Assembly: GCA_038213375.1 (NCBI GenBank)
Contig: JBBQTB010000002.1
Span: 127,507 to 191,506 of the forward strand
Direction of reading: 5' to 3'
Origin: JAAUTT01 sp038213375
Lineage (GTDB): Bacteria; Bacteroidota; Bacteroidia; Bacteroidales; JAAUTT01
DNA: 64,000 nt
The position numbers and the translations under genes are program-made. The notes below the pieces were generated by a model. The model searched no databases, was not told the origin of the DNA, and worked only from the letters and a program-made list of their open reading frames with translations. Positions 63,516 to 64,000 of this stretch are shown piece after piece; within the stretch, counting starts at the first letter, position 1, and each line of letters opens with the position of its first letter.

Positions 63516-63902
63516 TTGAATGAACTTTATGTATTTAATTCCAAAGGTGATACTATTTATCCTGAAAGTAATTTTTTCACTATAAATTACTGTTGCGATA
63601 CTATTAAGTTAGGAACAACCTTTAAGGCAAAAATCGAGCTAAAAGCACCATCAGTACCTAATTGTTTAATGGTTGTTTACTTTACCATTCCAAAAGATAC
63701 ATCTTTTGTTAAAAGAAGTATATCAAAGAATTATATAGTTAATTATGATTATATACCTAAAGATACTGGAAGGTTTCAAATGAAAGGATACATTCAGGAA
63801 ATAGAAATGAAAAAAGGTATGTCTGATACCAGTAAATCAAATGGGAGATTTATTTATTTTATAGTTACCCCCAAATTTAGGACAACAGTGTTAATAAAAT
63901 AA
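63516..63902 (+). CDS. Hypothetical protein, possibly truncated
   Basis: 128 residues with beta-strand character and a motif-free sequence. The ORF begins at TTG 63516, but its frame is open back to 63453 without a usual start and reads protein-like there (YKKAIFIYINHESY), suggesting a gene that lost its 5' end. No signal peptide is visible. It precedes an IS3-type transposase, which may have damaged the locus. Function unknown. Confidence 0.4.
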   Translation: MNELYVFNSKGDTIYPESNFFTINYCCDTIKLGTTFKAKIELKAPSVPNCLMVVYFTIPKDTSFVKRSISKNYIVNYDYIPKDTGRFQMKGYIQEIEMKKGMSDTSKSNGRFIYFIVTPKFRTTVLIK

Positions 63903-63940
63903 ATTTTAGGGTTTTAAATATTAACTAATATTGTTGTCAA

Positions 63941-64000
63941 ATGAAATCGAAAAGAAAGTTCACCCCGGAATTCAAATCCAAGGTCAGCCTTGAAGCTTTG
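63941..64000 (+). CDS. IS3-family transposase OrfA, start only
   Basis: The last 60 bases encode KSKRKFTPEFKSKVSLEAL, the start of IS3-family OrfA helix-turn-helix proteins, which commonly open with RRKFTPEFKAKVALEA. The gene and the element's right end lie beyond the window. Inverted repeats cannot be defined from the visible part. Confidence 0.8.
   Translation, partial: MKSKRKFTPEFKSKVSLEAL

Overview
This is a chromosomal segment of an AT-rich Bacteroidota bacterium, most likely from the Bacteroidales/Marinilabiliales side of the phylum. The evidence is a type IX secretion (T9SS) C-terminal sorting domain, several Bacteroidota-type families (DUF5683, PorT-like barrels, Rhs core proteins), promoters resembling TAnnTTTG, few Shine-Dalgarno sites and many lipoproteins. 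No rRNA, tRNA or CRISPR array was seen.

Layout. 1-11.8 kb is housekeeping and envelope: an orphan lipoprotein, pssA, a HAD phosphatase, a glutamine cyclotransferase, then a co-directional run parA-parB-DUF5683-mltD followed by two SGNH hydrolases and an MBOAT acyltransferase, probably an O-acylation module. 11.8-22.5 kb holds recJ, an acyl-CoA synthetase, a DMT transporter, a lipoprotein Gfo/Idh/MocA protein, an FtsX-type permease, a nucleotidyltransferase and an unknown helical protein. 22.5-31.4 kb is an L-fucose locus: a LacI regulator diverging from an aldo/keto reductase, a FucP-type permease, a mutarotase, an amidohydrolase lactonase, a Zn-dehydrogenase and two GH29 fucosidases. Two palindromes lie in the divergent region, one nearly identical to a PurR-type LacI operator. 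Later steps (fuconate dehydratase onward) are not in the window. 31.8-34.4 kb has a Tat-exported sugar isomerase-like protein and a class V aminotransferase.

34.6-50.6 kb is the most unusual part: six co-directional, mostly touching or overlapping genes. They encode (1) a 12-TM ATP/ADP-translocase-like protein fused to HEAT repeats, (2) a protein with a DUF4062/TIR-like module, (3) a STAND NTPase with one membrane segment, a coiled coil and a WD40 propeller, (4) an outer-membrane barrel with a helical N-terminus, (5) a propeller lipoprotein and (6) a 1930-residue T9SS-secreted protein with eight cadherin-like repeats, five of them almost identical in DNA. I infer a trans-envelope signalling or conflict system running from a surface protein to a cytoplasmic STAND switch. 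This is a hypothesis.

50.6-56.5 kb (minus strand) is parE-parC-aroK-cheW. 56.9-64 kb is accessory DNA: two 5'-truncated Rhs tips sharing a 256-bp repeat, one interrupted by an in-frame stop and fused to a LytTR-like start; candidate toxin ends (one with HExxH); small candidate immunity proteins; a 178-bp palindromic element; an S41 peptidase lipoprotein; and the first 60 bases of an IS3-type transposase at the right edge.
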